A stretch of DNA of 64,000 bases from Pseudoips prasinana (lineage: Eukaryota; Arthropoda; Insecta; Lepidoptera; Nolidae): NCBI GenBank assembly GCA_951640165.1, contig OX621247.1, positions 32,028,001 to 32,092,000 of the forward strand, in the 5' to 3' direction. This document shows, one piece after another, positions 1 to 11,077 of the stretch. Within the stretch, counting starts at the first letter, position 1. The number at the start of each line of letters is the position of its first letter. A model generated the notes under the pieces. It had not been told where the DNA came from. It saw only the letters and a list, made by a program, of their open reading frames with translations, and made no database searches. A program made the position numbers and the translations under genes.

Positions 1-577
1 AGTGACTTAAAATAATGTTAACAATATGGTGTAAAAATGCAAATGAATGCACTTTGAATTATCAACACTTTATATACTTACCTTAATGACGGGCCTAATG
101 AGGGTAATTACGAAAATTAATAGATGTATTCCTTAATGTATAGGGCTAATGAGTTCATCTTAATAATTAACTATTAGGAATTGAAGAGTTGTTTTTGTCC
201 AGCTAGTTTGTTCTACGCGAATCACAGTGCGCTGGTTGGCTAAAAGCATGCAGTGCTTACCTATTAACAAAAAATTAATAATATTAGGGCATTATTTAAT
301 TTTTTTGTTTAACTGACGTAATATAGCCTAAATTTAGCTATCAGTATTCACGTTAAACTATCCCTTACACTCTGTATAATCGTTATTTACGTAGCTGTAA
401 ACATTGACGTAGTAAACAAATAGTTATTGCAAGACATTGTGACCTGTCTCTCAGACAATATAAGGTAAGTTTATATTGGTAGAAAACAATATCTGCGAAA
501 TTATGATGCTACGAAATGGTATTTAGAAAACTGTGTTACATAGCAAAGAACACATACACCAGTTAATGTAATAATAT
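1..577. other. AT-rich stretch, nothing recognised
   Basis: No coding, RNA or repeat signature is visible here. Base composition is strongly AT-rich, like most spacer in the window. Confidence 0.5.
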
Positions 578-665
578 TAATAATATCCAGGGACATAATT
601 CACACACGGCCATCCGATCCTAAAACTAATCAGAGCTTGTACTATGGAAACCAGATAATTAAAAA
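578..665 (-). mobile_element. SINE B, 3' part only
   Basis: Reverse-strand copy of the SINE B tail: read on the minus strand it gives the block CATAGTACAAGCTCTG and GATC-rich segment that ends the family, followed by the ATATT tail. The tRNA-like head is missing. Confidence 0.65.
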
Positions 666-879
666 TAATATTACATATATTACTTTCTTATGTAAAAAAC
701 ATTATATAGAATATACCATTATTATACAACAATTATATAGATTATATCCCACTGTTTGCGCAAAATGGCCATTAAAGATGTTAAACGTATCTTACGTCGT
801 TAATATTAAATAATAATTATTAAAAAAACATCATTCATATTTTTAAATTGAGAGTCAAAGCATTATTTGCAATGCAAAA

Positions 880-1012
880 TCTTATCTCAAAAAAAAGAGA
901 AATCATATATTGAATCACCTGGCGGGTGTCGAACCAGCACCGTCTACCAATCCGGGGTAGGGACTCTGTCGTTAAGTTACGAACGATGAGATTCAAACTG
1001 ACACAACAAAGA
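880..1012 (-). mobile_element. tRNA-like SINE fragment
   Basis: On the minus strand the segment carries a B-box-like GGTTCGACACC after a run resembling a D-arm to anticodon-arm region. It is not a functional tRNA: no acceptor stem can be closed. A weaker relative lies near 52060-52135. Confidence 0.4.
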
Positions 1013-1040
1013 AGGATTCTACACTTATTATTGTTAAACC

Positions 1041-1256
1041 AGCCTGTTGGCGTGGTTGGCAAATGCTTGCTTTTCACGCCGAAGGTCGTGGGTTCGATTA
1101 CCACCCAGGACAAATATTTGTGTGCTGTTTGTCCTGAGACTGGGTGTAATTATCCATATATAAGTATGTATAAACAAAAGAAAAGTAGTATATCAGTTAT
1201 CTGGTTTCCATAGTACATGCTCTGGTTAGTTTGGGATCAGATAGCCGTGTGTCATA
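1041..1256 (+). mobile_element. SINE B copy
   Basis: Family SINE B: tRNA-like head with A-box region TTGGCGTGGTTGG and B-box GGTTCGATTACC, then the shared SINE core (CTGAGACTGGGTGTAATTA) and the tail GTTTGGGATCAGAT. Slightly degenerate. Confidence 0.75.
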
Positions 1257-1269
1257 CAGGTTTTTATAT

Positions 1270-1443
1270 AATATAGCTGTGCCCCGCATTGTTACTCGCG
1301 TTAAATTTTACAAATTTTCTTTGCTATAAACCTCACGAAGCCCGAGACCTTTCCAACGAATGCAAAACCGTGGAAATCGGTTCGTGTGTTCTGGAGTTAT
1401 AGCGTCAGGAAGGAAAACCCGACTTATTTTTATATAGTAGATC
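1270..1443 (-). mobile_element. degenerate non-autonomous Helitron
   Basis: Starts with GCTGTGCCCCGC, the reverse complement of the family 3' terminus (hairpin followed by CACAGCTAG). The interior is diverged from the other copies. Confidence 0.55.
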
Positions 1444-1573
1444 ATAAGTCCCAGGATATTATATAAAAAAATGATTTGTAAAGGAGTCATATGGATGCGT
1501 ACATCAAAAACGTGGATTTCCCATGCACCACATTCCTTGTAATTTACATGATTAGGGACTTTATAAGTTAGAA

Positions 1574-1759
1574 CTAGCTACGCCCCGCGGTTTTACTCGC
1601 ATTTAACTTTATAAATTATAGCCTAAGTCTTAATCCAGGGTGTAAGCTAACTCCATACCAAATTTTATTAAAATCGCTCCAGCCGTTTACACTTGAAGAA
1701 GTAACAAACATACACACTCACATACTAACTTACTTTCGCCCTTACAATATTAGTGTGAT
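1574..1759 (-). mobile_element. non-autonomous Helitron, short subtype
   Basis: Minus-strand copy from the CTAG terminus (1574-1577) to the 5' TC end near 1759 (TATTAGTGTGA on the plus strand). The short subtype (about 180 bp) shares its 3' hairpin with the long subtype but has a different 5' half beginning TCNNACTAATATT. Confidence 0.75.
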
Positions 1760-1876
1760 ATGTAACACAACTATATGCTCTGGTTTGGTTTCAAAGGAAA
1801 ACAAGATATAATGAAACTACTGGATAGAATCCATTCATGTAGCCAATCAAAATACTCAACAAGGTGCGCATGCTTT

Positions 1877-2125
1877 GACGGTCACCGTAGCCTAGTTGGT
1901 AGTGCTCCTGTCTACGTAGCTGGTGGTCCTGGGTTCGAATCCCGGTAAGTGCAAATATTTGTGAGACGAGCACGAATATTTGTTTCTGAGTCATGGATGT
2001 TTTCTATGTATATAAGTATTTATCTATCTATATAAGTAGGTATGTATATCGTCGCCTGGTACCCATAGTACAAGCTTTGCTTAGTTTGGGGATAGGTTGA
2101 CATTGTCCCCAGATATTATTATTAC
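1877..2125 (+). mobile_element. SINE A, near full length
   Basis: tRNA-derived head with A box TAGCCTAGTTGG and B box GGTTCGAATCC (both match the pol III consensus), the common SINE core, a body ending TTTGCTTAGTTTGGGG and an (ATT)n tail. No transcript is shown by sequence alone; it is a SINE head and not a tRNA gene. Confidence 0.85.
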
Positions 2126-2128
2126 TTA

Positions 2129-2265
2129 ACAATCGGCGAGCTTAAGCAAAGCACGCGGTCAGTCTAGAGGGGTTACTGACTGAATAGTTAAATTTCAGAA
2201 CGATTCCGTGCTTCGGCGGGCACGTTAAACTGTCGGCCTCAGTTCCAGTCATCACACAGCAGTAG
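2129..2265 (+). mobile_element. 5S-rRNA-like SINE Q, diverged
   Basis: Contains a diverged 5S-rRNA-like stretch (CTTAAGCAAAGCACGCGGTCAG) followed by the family hairpin CGTGCTTCGGCGGGCACG and GTTAA. It sits directly after the SINE A tail. Confidence 0.6.
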
Positions 2266-2384
2266 TGGAACCACGTCAGAGGCCTGTTTTTATAAGACAG
2301 GGGAATGAATGCCTATGCGCACATCACCCGTAAAGTGGCTGCGGCTGTGTATGTCGGACTCGTACCGACTAAACCTAACCTGCC

Positions 2385-2700
2385 TGAGCTGTGGCCCGAA
2401 CCCCATAAGGGTGCCCTCAGGTATTAGTAGCTTAAATTAAGCTACTGGTTGAGAGCCTTTTGCGCTAGCCATCTGCTCGTTGTTTTCAATTCTTTAATTT
2501 TATATACTATTTCTAAATGTAACAATAATAGCTTAGTAACTTACTATTTATTATTTAAGGATATTAAAAATATATGTGACGAAACAGACCGCACGGACGG
2601 ACCAATTAAAAAAAAAATTGCCTTAATTACTGTTTTAAACTGTGTTTATGTAAAACATTGTGAGCTTGACAAGTACAAGTGTATGTAAATACGCAAGTAT
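2385..2700 (+). repeat. repeat P, retroelement 3' region
   Basis: Related to copies at 10225-10505 and 53025-53570: a shared start (GAGAGCCTTNTGCGC), a shared middle (AATAGCTTAGTAACTT, ACAGACCGCACGGACGG) and an end CTTGACAAGTACAAGTGTATG. It looks like the 3' region of a retroelement. The small open frame in it is not supported as a gene. Confidence 0.6.
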
Positions 2701-2737
2701 TTATTTATTTTAACTACAAATCATAGCTAAATTCTCT

Positions 2738-2885
2738 CACAGGTCCGTAAGTGATCGACGAGGTTAAGCAATTAGTCTCGCGGTCAGTCCATATATGGGT
2801 GACCACCAAACTCGTTTAATTTCTAAGCGTTCCGTGCTTCGGAGGGCACGTTAAGCTATGACTGAGGCCCACTGGGCGGCTTGAA
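2738..2885 (+). mobile_element. 5S-rRNA-derived SINE Q
   Basis: The segment GAGGTTAAGCAATTAG...CGCGGTCAGTCC...ATGGGTGACCACC follows the 3' half of insect 5S rRNA (GTTAAGCAAC, GCGGTCAGT, GGATGGGTGACCGCC), which holds the 5S C-box type internal promoter. It continues into the family body with hairpin CGTGCTTCGGAGGGCACG. The 5' half of 5S is absent, so it is not a 5S gene. Confidence 0.75.
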
Positions 2886-2889
2886 CAAC

Positions 2890-3560
2890 TCTGACACGAA
2901 GGTAAACACAGCCCTTACCACAAGTAAGTACTTACTACAAACAGTTTTTTATTTACAATAAAACACCAAGTATTATATACTAAACCACGGAAAAGATATC
3001 GAATCTAAACTCTTAGTATATACATTATAATAACAAACCACAATCGGCCATACTAAGTTCATAAGCCCTTCAAAAGTGCGTTGACGTCTGAAAACGACTC
3101 GGCCGTCGACCGGAGGGCATTGAACCTATTTCGGGGCACAGCGCACCGCTCCGTCTAATTTGGGGTCATTTTGTTATACACAATTAATTGTTAACACAGT
3201 TCTACTGGGAACGCTGTGTTTTAACGTATGTTTTTAATGTTCTTTAATGAACAGGTTGTTTTAGTTTAGGGAATATCATTTTTTTTTCTATAGCGGCAAC
3301 TATTTGCGGAAAGTGCATATTCTTCAGGGTACTAGAGCATTACGTTTGACAAATAAAATGTCTTGATTCGAGACATTTTATCACAAAATGTAATATTTGT
3401 AATTATGTTAAGTAGTTTTCACTATTTACAAGGGTTTATCTTAAGAAAAACTATAGTATATCACATGTATATATGTATATTTTAAAAGACTTAACTGAAT
3501 GTTTAGGAATTATTTTGCGAGAGAACTAAATTTTAATAGTTAAACAGTACTCAAAACACC
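2890..3560. other. spacer with a small GC-rich patch
   Basis: Mostly unassigned AT-rich sequence. A GC-richer patch lies at about 3060-3170 and a short perfect hairpin at 3353-3381 (11-bp arms, 7-nt loop). No gene recognised. Confidence 0.4.
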
Positions 3561-3561
3561 A

Positions 3562-3612
3562 TTCATCATATCATCCGAAAGAAGTCCACTGCTGGACAAA
3601 GGTCTCCCACAA
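3562..3612 (+). mobile_element. repeat E fragment (GTCCACTGCTGGACAAAGG)
   Basis: Short copy of a common lepidopteran retroelement end: ATCATATCA leader followed by the AAGTCCACTGCTGGACAAAG block. Longer copies lie at 8338, 24284 and 27092. Confidence 0.6.
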
Positions 3613-3969
3613 GAACACCATTATCGTCTCAAAATATGTTTTACTATTAAATACTATATAAGTTAAAAAATCTAGAAAACACGGTTTTATTGAATGCCAA
3701 ACTAAAAAAAAATTAAATTAATAAAAATATCTTGAAATAAAAAGCGTATGGGTTCTTCTCAAGATTATCAAAATGATAATCCTTCTACTAATATCTTTCA
3801 ATAAAATATGTATAAGTATGTACACCATTATTTTTACAATGATATACATATATTTTTTCCTTTTGATTTTTTTGATTTGGTTTGGATTTTCTATAAAAGC
3901 GTGTTATTGAGGTTTTTATACTATTCTTTTATTCATCTCAAAACACTTGCTTGGCACAATTTAGACTAC

Positions 3970-4150
3970 CAAAAATCATTTATTCCGTAAAAAATTTACA
4001 TTTTTATGGAGTCGTCATTTTTCTTTTTTACCCTACCGTGCATGTCTTGGCAGCTACTGAGAAACACTGCCAGAAAACTCAGTAGGAATCCTTCTTTTTA
4101 AATAAAATACACTTAATATTAATTACAATCATGTGTGTTAGAAAAACTCA
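3970..4150 (-). mobile_element. 5'-truncated 3' UTR of the CR1/Jockey-type LINE
   Basis: Shares with the 3' end of the LINE at 58.8-63.2 kb the blocks TCATTTATTCCGT, ACCCTACCGTGCATG and the run GGCAGCTACTGAGAAACACT, in the same orientation. Only non-coding 3' sequence is present. It shows that this LINE family made several copies. Confidence 0.75.
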
Positions 4151-4257
4151 GAAAAATCGCTAATCCTGATTATCCTAGTAAGCATAACGGATCTAACTGT
4201 TTAAAATACTGAATTGTCATCGGTCCTTGATAAGTATTCCCAATTTTGATTAAAATT

Positions 4258-4293
4258 TGTACATGATTTTGAAGGAAGTCAAAATCATGTACA
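4258..4293. repeat. perfect hairpin, 15-bp arms
   Basis: TGTACATGATTTTGA and its exact reverse complement are separated by six bases (AGGAAG). It is not part of any repeat family I can define. Confidence 0.85.
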
Positions 4294-4566
4294 CATTTTT
4301 TGTTATGATTTGCTTAATTTTATATATCTGTCAAAGACCAAGGACGGTTTAAAAGGTGATTAAGAAAATATAAGTAAATTGCAAGGAAAGAAGTAAAAAC
4401 AGCTTATATTGGCTGCATGAAATTCACCGGGTTAAATAAACTTAATAAAGATGTAAACCTATCAGCTAATGGGTAATGTCTCAGCTCGTCCGGTTCTTTC
4501 CATAAGAACGTGAGAAAGAAATAATATGGAATAGGTATCATAAATCGGCAAACACAAAGCATAACT

Positions 4567-4831
4567 GACGGTCACCGTAGCCTAGTTGGTAGTGCTCCTG
4601 CCTACGAAGCTGGTGGTCCTGGGTTCAAATCCCGGTAAGTGCAAATATTTGTGTGATGAGCACGAACATTTGTTTCTGAGTCATGGATGTTTAATATGTA
4701 TTTAAGTATTTATCTATCTATCTATATAAGTATGTACCTATATCGTCTCTTCGTACCCATAGTACAAGCTTTGCTTAGTTTGGGGCTAGGATGATCTGTG
4801 TGACATTGTCCCTAGATATTATTATTATTAT
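4567..4831 (+). mobile_element. SINE A, full length
   Basis: Same head (A box TAGCCTAGTTGG, B box GGTTCAAATCC), core, body and (ATT)n tail as the 1.9-kb copy. An extra TATC unit is present in the body. Confidence 0.85.
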
Positions 4832-5105
4832 AACTGGCACATAGAACCCGATTCTTTGCAACACCAACTAAATGTTGGTTAGTATTGGGGCCAATATACC
4901 CGATAAAGTCACTCTGTTTGTGACCTGTTGCAAGCAACTGATTCAGTTAACATGTCATTAAACTTTAATTTAATTCATCATACATAAATTCGTTGTCCAA
5001 AATGCAGGCAGTGTAGTTTGCATAGCATTGCAATAAAACTTATGTCGTTCTACGGCTTCGCCCAACGAAATCACAGAAGTCACAAGTCTATTCGTCGACG
5101 ATTTC

Positions 5106-5342
5106 GACGGTCACCGTAGCCTAGTTGGTAGTGCCCCTGCCTACGAAGCTGGTGGTCCTGGGTCCGAATCTCGGTAAGTGCAAATATTAGTGATAATAAT
5201 AGTGCAAGTTTTCTATGTATATAAGTATTTATCTATCTATATAAGTATGTATATCGTCGCCTGGTACCCATAGTACAAGCTTTGCTTAGTTTGGGGCTAG
5301 GATGATCTGTGTGGCATTGTACCTAGATATTATATTATTATA
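5106..5342 (+). mobile_element. SINE A with a core deletion
   Basis: Head and tail match the family; about 25 bases of the core (the CACGAATATTTGTTTCTGAG part) are missing or altered. The B box is changed to GGTCCGAATCT, so internal pol III promotion is probably lost. Confidence 0.8.
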
Positions 5343-5515
5343 TATTTCCAAACAAACTTCCATTCCCTAATAAAAAAAATAACTAAAAAAAAACCTATTC
5401 CTTCGAGCATGGGGATTGCTCAAACGATGTAACGCTACGTCATCATGCTCCTCGCCAAATTCTGACTACGGTAGCCTAACTTAACGGATAATAAGCAGAC
5501 TATGCTGGAGAAGGT

Positions 5516-6350
5516 TTGACTGGCCTAGCATCTAGTGATTATAGACCCTGACTACTAAGCCAGAGGTCGTGGGATCGTTCCCCACACAGGCCATATTTGT
5601 GTGATGATCACGATTATTAGTTGTGTCCGGGTGTAATTTATCAATACATATAATAAAATTGTAAGAAAGTCAAAACTGTACATTAAATATTTTTTTTAAA
5701 GGATAATTAGGGCGCGATCTACAGTCGATATCGAAGCCAAAAATATAGTTTTTCGAATTTTTGTTTATGTGTCTGTTTGTCTGTATGTATGTCCGGGCTA
5801 ATCTCAAAACGTACTGCATGGATTTACTTCAAATTTTGCATGAATATTACTAAGACGTCGGGGCAACATATAGGCTTTATATTATCACGCTATCACCTAC
5901 GAGAGGAGCTGTGATAATTTATAAAGTTTAACGCGGGTAAAACCGCGGGGCACAGCTAGTCTATAATATAAATGTGGGAATGTAAGTATTAGTATCTGAA
6001 TGAATAGTATAATTAATGTTAAGACGGATGGATGGTTTAGAGTGAAAGTTATTAATTAGCCAATTAGAAGATAACGAGTGAACGATGAGTTAATGCGACT
6101 GATATGAAGGACAGAGGATTACGGAAGGAACGAGTGGAGTTTGAAAGGGACGCTCGCCAAGGACGTACGTGCATGGACTCAGACGGTTGTACAGTTGAAG
6201 ACGAGAAATAAACTGCAGAAAATATATCCAGTTTTAATAAATATGTATTTATATATTAAGTATTTTTATCAATTGTCTGGTTGCCATATACAGGCTCTAC
6301 CTAATTTGGGATCAGATGGCAGTGTGTTAGCTGTCCAAAGATATTTATTT
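5516..6350 (+). mobile_element. SINE U, split by a Helitron and other sequence
   Basis: Head at 5516-5600 (GGCCTAGCATCTAGTG..., GTCGTGGGATCGTTCCC) and core to 5640; the family tail (TTTGGGATCAGATGGCAGTG) appears at about 6300-6345. A Helitron occupies 5641-5959. The 5970-6240 part is not family sequence and is probably a second, unidentified insertion. Confidence 0.6.
5641..5959 (+). mobile_element. non-autonomous Helitron, long subtype
   Basis: Begins TCAATACATATAATAAAA, ends with hairpin CGCGGGTAAAACCGCG and CACAGCTAG. It lies between an A and a T of SINE U (GTGTAATTTA / TCTATA) without target duplication, which is the Helitron insertion rule. No Rep/helicase coding sequence. Confidence 0.85.
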
Positions 6351-6442
6351 ATTTATAAACTTAGATGCTCTATTTATTCCTTCATTTTAATAATCGAATG
6401 GAATGACTCTACAACAAGACTAGATATAGGAGATAGGAGCAG

Positions 6443-6515
6443 GACCGATAGCTTTACGTACTTCCGAGACATGGGCATATGACTCCACCAACTTCCAGAG
6501 TTGGGTTGGCTGCTG
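6443..6515 (-). mobile_element. SINE T fragment
   Basis: Matches part of the SINE T body at 25.3 kb (ACCGAYRGCTTTACGT..., CCAACTTCCAGA). Head and tail are absent. Confidence 0.5.
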
Positions 6516-6519
6516 GGTA

Positions 6520-7490
6520 TATTTGTTATCATTAAAATCTCAACCACTCTTTTTTGGACTAACCCTCGATTTTACCATATAACTTGGGTTAAAATAGAGT
6601 AAAGAAAACTATTAAAACGAATTAAAAAACGGAGTGAAATTTAAATAACCTTTTTTACAGGGCTAAATACGAAAAATGTACTACATATAAAAAAAATATT
6701 CAAATCGAGTTGTCATTTTTAACGATTCTGTTTTTTTTAAATGGGCATTGTTAATATCGGAAAGAAAAACAAAAAAAAAATATTTTTAACTACACTACGA
6801 ACAAGTTTAACACTCTTTATTATACAATGCTAGTCAACAGAGCTCCACCTAGACACGGGTAGCAGAGCAAATATGCCTAAACTGCAGTCAAGCTGAAAGT
6901 CAGCATGATTTTTTCCGATATCTACAACTATTATCTTTATATTTCATCAACAAATAAACAACTCAAAACCTTATTTCATTATACACCTAAATCTTCCTCC
7001 AATAGGCATTAGTGAAAGCCATATAAAAATTGTTTTCGGATCGCGTTCTTACATACAGACGTGGACGGAGGACTGTATTTTATAATATACTACCTGAACC
7101 CTGCGCTCGTTGCTACGGCAATGTTTGACATATAGTCAGACATTCAATTATATAAAAAAAATAGAAGCTAATAAAAAAACTGAACTGGAGGCAAATAATG
7201 TTGCCTGATAACAGGCAACATTATTTTCCCCCAGAACCATTTTCAGTTTTTGGGAAAATCCATTTTCGCGAGTCGTGAACTAATATTTCGAAATAAACTT
7301 GTTCCAAATCCGTGCCAATCGACACGATTCTCAGAAAACTGGTAGCATCACTAGGTGGAAAGGCAATCTTTAGTAGTTTATCGACGTGTACTGTAGATTT
7401 ATTCGTGTAATTTATTTAATGGAAACTAAACTTAAAAAAGCCGATACAAGCTTTTCATGGAATAAACTTAAGAAGCTTTTAGATTAATAA
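6520..7490. other. spacer, no gene recognised
   Basis: AT-rich sequence with long A/T runs. Apart from the perfect hairpin at 7193-7226 nothing specific is visible. Confidence 0.45.
7193..7226. repeat. perfect hairpin, 15-bp arms
   Basis: AAATAATGTTGCCTG and its exact reverse complement separated by ATAA. Not within a recognised repeat. Confidence 0.85.
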
Positions 7491-7498
7491 TATACATA

Positions 7499-7784
7499 CA
7501 TACATAGACTCACGCCTGTTTCCCAGAGGGGTAGACAGAGACAACGGATTTCCATTTGTCACGATCCTTGCACACCTCTTTCGCCCCATTTACTGTCATT
7601 GTATTCTTCATACATGCTCGCCGGTTTAGGGTCCTTCAGACCTGGCCTTTCTTGAGAACGTTTCCGATTTGGTCAGAGAATGTTCAACGAGGTTTTCCCC
7701 TTACGGTTGTACCATTCACACAGGCCAGGACAACTTCTTTTGTCAATCTTCTTTCATTCATCCTTTCTAAATGCCCGAACCATA
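7499..7784 (-). mobile_element. 5'-truncated RTE-like LINE copy
   Basis: Minus-strand copy of the last ~280 bp of the LINE at 31-34 kb, from the (TATG)n tail through the coding end. Many substitutions separate it from the long copy, so it is older. No clear target duplication. Confidence 0.85.
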
Positions 7785-8120
7785 TCAATCATTGATTTAT
7801 AAACTTGCATTTAATGTAATTTTTTTGTTTAGCGATACGCATATCCACAACCATTCATTACCGATGAATGACACACTTCTATTACGGAGTTTTAATCTTA
7901 GTATTTATAATTTGTAACGCCATTTAAAGTTTCCGACTCTACATTGAAAGTAGTTAGTTTTCTAAGGTATACGGTACGAAGTCATAGTTACTGCCACACT
8001 TCGGAAACACATTCTGTTCACCATATTAAGAAATAATATGCTGTCCGGTTTCTAGTTTTAAGAAGTCATTTGCAATGCTCGAGACAACTCAAATAATATA
8101 TATATTTTTTTTAATTAAAA

Positions 8121-8277
8121 CGCCCACATTAGGGAATTAAATCCCTGTGTCGCGGGGTATTTTACAAACATATAATAGATGGACAAATATTATATCCAGA
8201 CTCAGAACAACTATATATGGGTCACACAAATAGTTGTCCAGCGCGGGACTCAAACCCGCGACACGAAGCGGCGATCC
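8121..8277 (-). mobile_element. SINE C copy
   Basis: On the minus strand: B-box-like GGGTTTGAGTCCCGCGC, the shared core (TTGTTCTGAGTCTGG), then TATATGTTTGTAAAATACCC and the end CCCTAATGTGGGCG. The 5' part of the head is missing. Confidence 0.7.
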
Positions 8278-8337
8278 ATCAGATAACAAGCACAAGTTAT
8301 TGTAACACTTCGGAAATACATTTTGTCTACAAATTTA

Positions 8338-8592
8338 TAATCATCATATCAGCCAAAAGACGTCCACACTGATAAACGGGAAGACCTCCCCAAAGATCTC
8401 CACAAGTGCCGGTCTTGGCTATAGGCATCCAGCGGTTTTCAGCGGTCTATCTTGTAAGCAGCCTGCTGTGTCTTCCGGTTAATGGTTGCTTCTCGAGAAC
8501 CCTTCTGCCCCAACGGCCGTCGGTTCTACGAGCTACTCGTATGTGCGATCTCGCAGGGAAATTCCGAGCATAACCCTCTCCATTGTTGTATG
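8338..8592 (+). mobile_element. repeat E copy
   Basis: Starts ATCATCATATCAGCCAAAAGA and carries the CACTGATAAACGGG, CCGGTCTTGGCTAT and GCATCCAGCGG blocks. I read it as a retroelement end in reverse orientation; it has no intact frame. Confidence 0.6.
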
Positions 8593-8599
8593 GGTTATT

Positions 8600-9950
8600 T
8601 TATAATTCTGGTATTATATTTTTAAATGTGTAATAGTAAAATAACTGGCTGTTTATTTAAGGATTTCACAACATTTCAATGATAAGACAGACCATGGACG
8701 AACTGGGCCATCGGTTTAAAGGCTTTGGATTGGTTGAATATGTAGGTACCTATGTGTAAAACACATTTTTCTTTTTGTACCAAAATCAATAAACTTAGGT
8801 TTGGGCTACAATTTTCTTTAAACCGTCCAATTAAAGATTAGTTTTTCATCAAAGGTGTTTTTGTTCTTCAGTGATTATTGCCTTTGGTTTTGGTTGAAAG
8901 GAATAACTTTGCACACATTTTTTTTAAATAAAAATAATAATTAAATTTGTAAGAAAAACCATTACATTACATTTTAACCCACCAAACTGCGTAAGAGTTT
9001 GTGGGCGGGATTAGCGCTCGTTACATTAATACTGTTCCTTAGATTAAATAACATAACATTCTACGTATTCGTACATAACTATTGCATTTTACTTAAAATT
9101 GCCCTCAGCTTAGTACATACAATGTCAACCTGATCCTCACACATTCCACCTATCCACAACCCTAAAATCTAGTTTATTATAATAGAAGCTTAATATTCTA
9201 TTAAACTTTACTGCTTATGAGTTAGAAGCCACGTTAAAAGCTTGAATAGTTAACAACAAAGAGCTGAATAAATTTCATTATTATAAAACTGAACTAATAC
9301 GTATGATCATATAACAGATACCTATTATTAAAGGCCTCGTACCATGAAATTGTAACATTTACGCATACGATAAACTTTATGAGACCAAGGTCTTAAAATA
9401 ACCGTAAGTATGGCTGAACCAAGTTATGTTTCACGTAGGCGGAACCGGTAATTACTATTACTGCCGCAGGCTGCCTGGCGGCGGGCGGAGAAATACAATA
9501 GGAAAAATAAGTAATCATATTTCAGAAGCCTAATCTGCCTGTAATACCGAACTATTTGAAAATATATGGTAATAAAATGGACAAGTGCAAGTCTAAATTG
9601 TATACCGGCATCCCGTGAAAAGCTTTTACGGGATACTAGCATAATTCTTCAAATACGGGGATTTAGTCTCGAAGATTTTTGAATTTTTTATTGGGTGTCA
9701 TATAAATGCGTTTGTAGTAAAAACTTAGATTTCATAATTAAACAAACTTACTGTTGTTTGCTGGTCATTTCATTTTCATATTTTAATGGAGTCGGATCCC
9801 ACTCTAACTCAGTGCGGCCAGCTACCAGAATAAATCAGGCGACTACAATTTGATAACACAATGATTAGATCCTACTCGATTCCAGTCTCAGGACAATCGA
9901 GACCGTCGGCGGAACTTATTTCCGAGATAAATTTTACTAACATTAGAATT
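8600..9950. other. spacer, nothing recognised
   Basis: No repeat family or exon-like segment found. A short GC-rich patch (GGCGGCGGGCGGAG) lies near 9478. Confidence 0.4.
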
Positions 9951-9952
9951 TT

Positions 9953-10104
9953 ACTTATATTATTAATGTTACAGTTTGGGAGTAAGGATGTCTGTCACTG
10001 TTTCACGCAAAAACTACAGAACGGATTGTGATATAGATACTCGAATAACATATAGGCTATATTTTATACAGTTTAACGCGGGTCCAACCGTGAGGCACAG
10101 CTAG
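9953..10104 (+). mobile_element. degenerate Helitron copy
   Basis: Recognised by TTTCACGCAAAAACTAC, CATATAGGCTATATT and the end GTTTAACGCGGGTCCAACCG...CACAGCTAG. The terminal hairpin is damaged. Confidence 0.65.
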
Positions 10105-10224
10105 AAACTTAATAAATCGCCAATTTCGTACATACGAAAAATAAAATGCGCCATTTTCTTCGATGAGAAATTCATTCTGTATTATAGTATATACATTTTG
10201 TCCAAATTGTTTGAGTTCATATTT

Positions 10225-10505
10225 TAGTTAGTCAAGCTACTAGTAGAGAGCCTTCTGCGCTTGCCAACCGCTCGGTGTCTTATTTTTTTTATTTGTAATA
10301 TAATAGTTAGAAATTTAAAAAATGACTTGTTATTTGTTATTTATTTAAAAATGTCTAATAAAAATTTGTAATAAAACAGATCGCACGGACGGACTAATTC
10401 AAATATGTATTGTTCTTTAATACTATATGTGACTATATTTATGTACTGCGTTGTGATCTTGTGAAGTGTATGTTGACACTCAAACGCAGAATAAATTTAA
10501 TTATT
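10225..10505 (+). repeat. repeat P copy
   Basis: Shares GAGAGCCTTCTGCGC, ACAGATCGCACGGACGGAC and a terminal CAGAATAAATTTAATT with the copies at 2.4 and 53 kb. Confidence 0.6.
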
Positions 10506-10675
10506 TAATTTGGAAACAAATACCCGACTTCAACGTTTCTTTATATTTGAACAAAATGTGGATGGGACCAACAGGAAAATATATTACACAATTTATCACA
10601 AACGGTTTACAATTAACGGGAAAATTGTGTGAACTACATACAACAAACAAATGGTCGATTGCTTGCTTTTTAGTA

Positions 10676-10808
10676 CAGACACCACACATCCAGCTACCCC
10701 AATCTGTCAAATTTCTTTTATAGATTTTCAACTTTATCACAAAGATTAAGTTTCACTTTCTATTGGGAAAATTTGACAGATTGGGGTAGCTTGATGTGCT
10801 GGCGTCTG
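10676..10808. mobile_element. TA-target MITE G, copy 1
   Basis: Terminal inverted repeats of about 40 bp (CAGACRCCA...AGCTACCCCAATCTGTC and reverse complement), flanked by TA on both sides. No coding capacity. Five copies in the window. Confidence 0.8.
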
Positions 10809-10884
10809 TACCTAAGCAAGATGTATGTTCTATAATATATGTTCGATTTCTTGTTTTACAGTAACCAAATAATAAGATATACGG

Positions 10885-11077
10885 TGACGCGCCGGTTGGT
10901 AAATGCTTTTCTTTCACGCCACAGGTCGTGGGTTCGATTCCCAGCCAGGACAGATATTTGTGTGAATGAACAAGTCTGTTTATCCTGAGTCTGGGCGTAA
11001 TTAACAATTTAAGTATGTATTTACAAAAGAAAAGTGGAACATGTAGTATATCAGTTATCTGGTATCCATAGTACAAG
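10885..11077 (+). mobile_element. SINE B, cut by a LINE tail
   Basis: Head GCCGGTTGGTAAATGC with B box GGTTCGATTCC, core GAGTCTGGGCGTAATTA and body up to CATAGTAC, where an inverted LINE tail begins. Confidence 0.75.

Noticed and set aside
2738..2885. 5S rRNA gene
   Set aside because: Only the 3' half is 5S-like, diverged, and fused to a repeated body.
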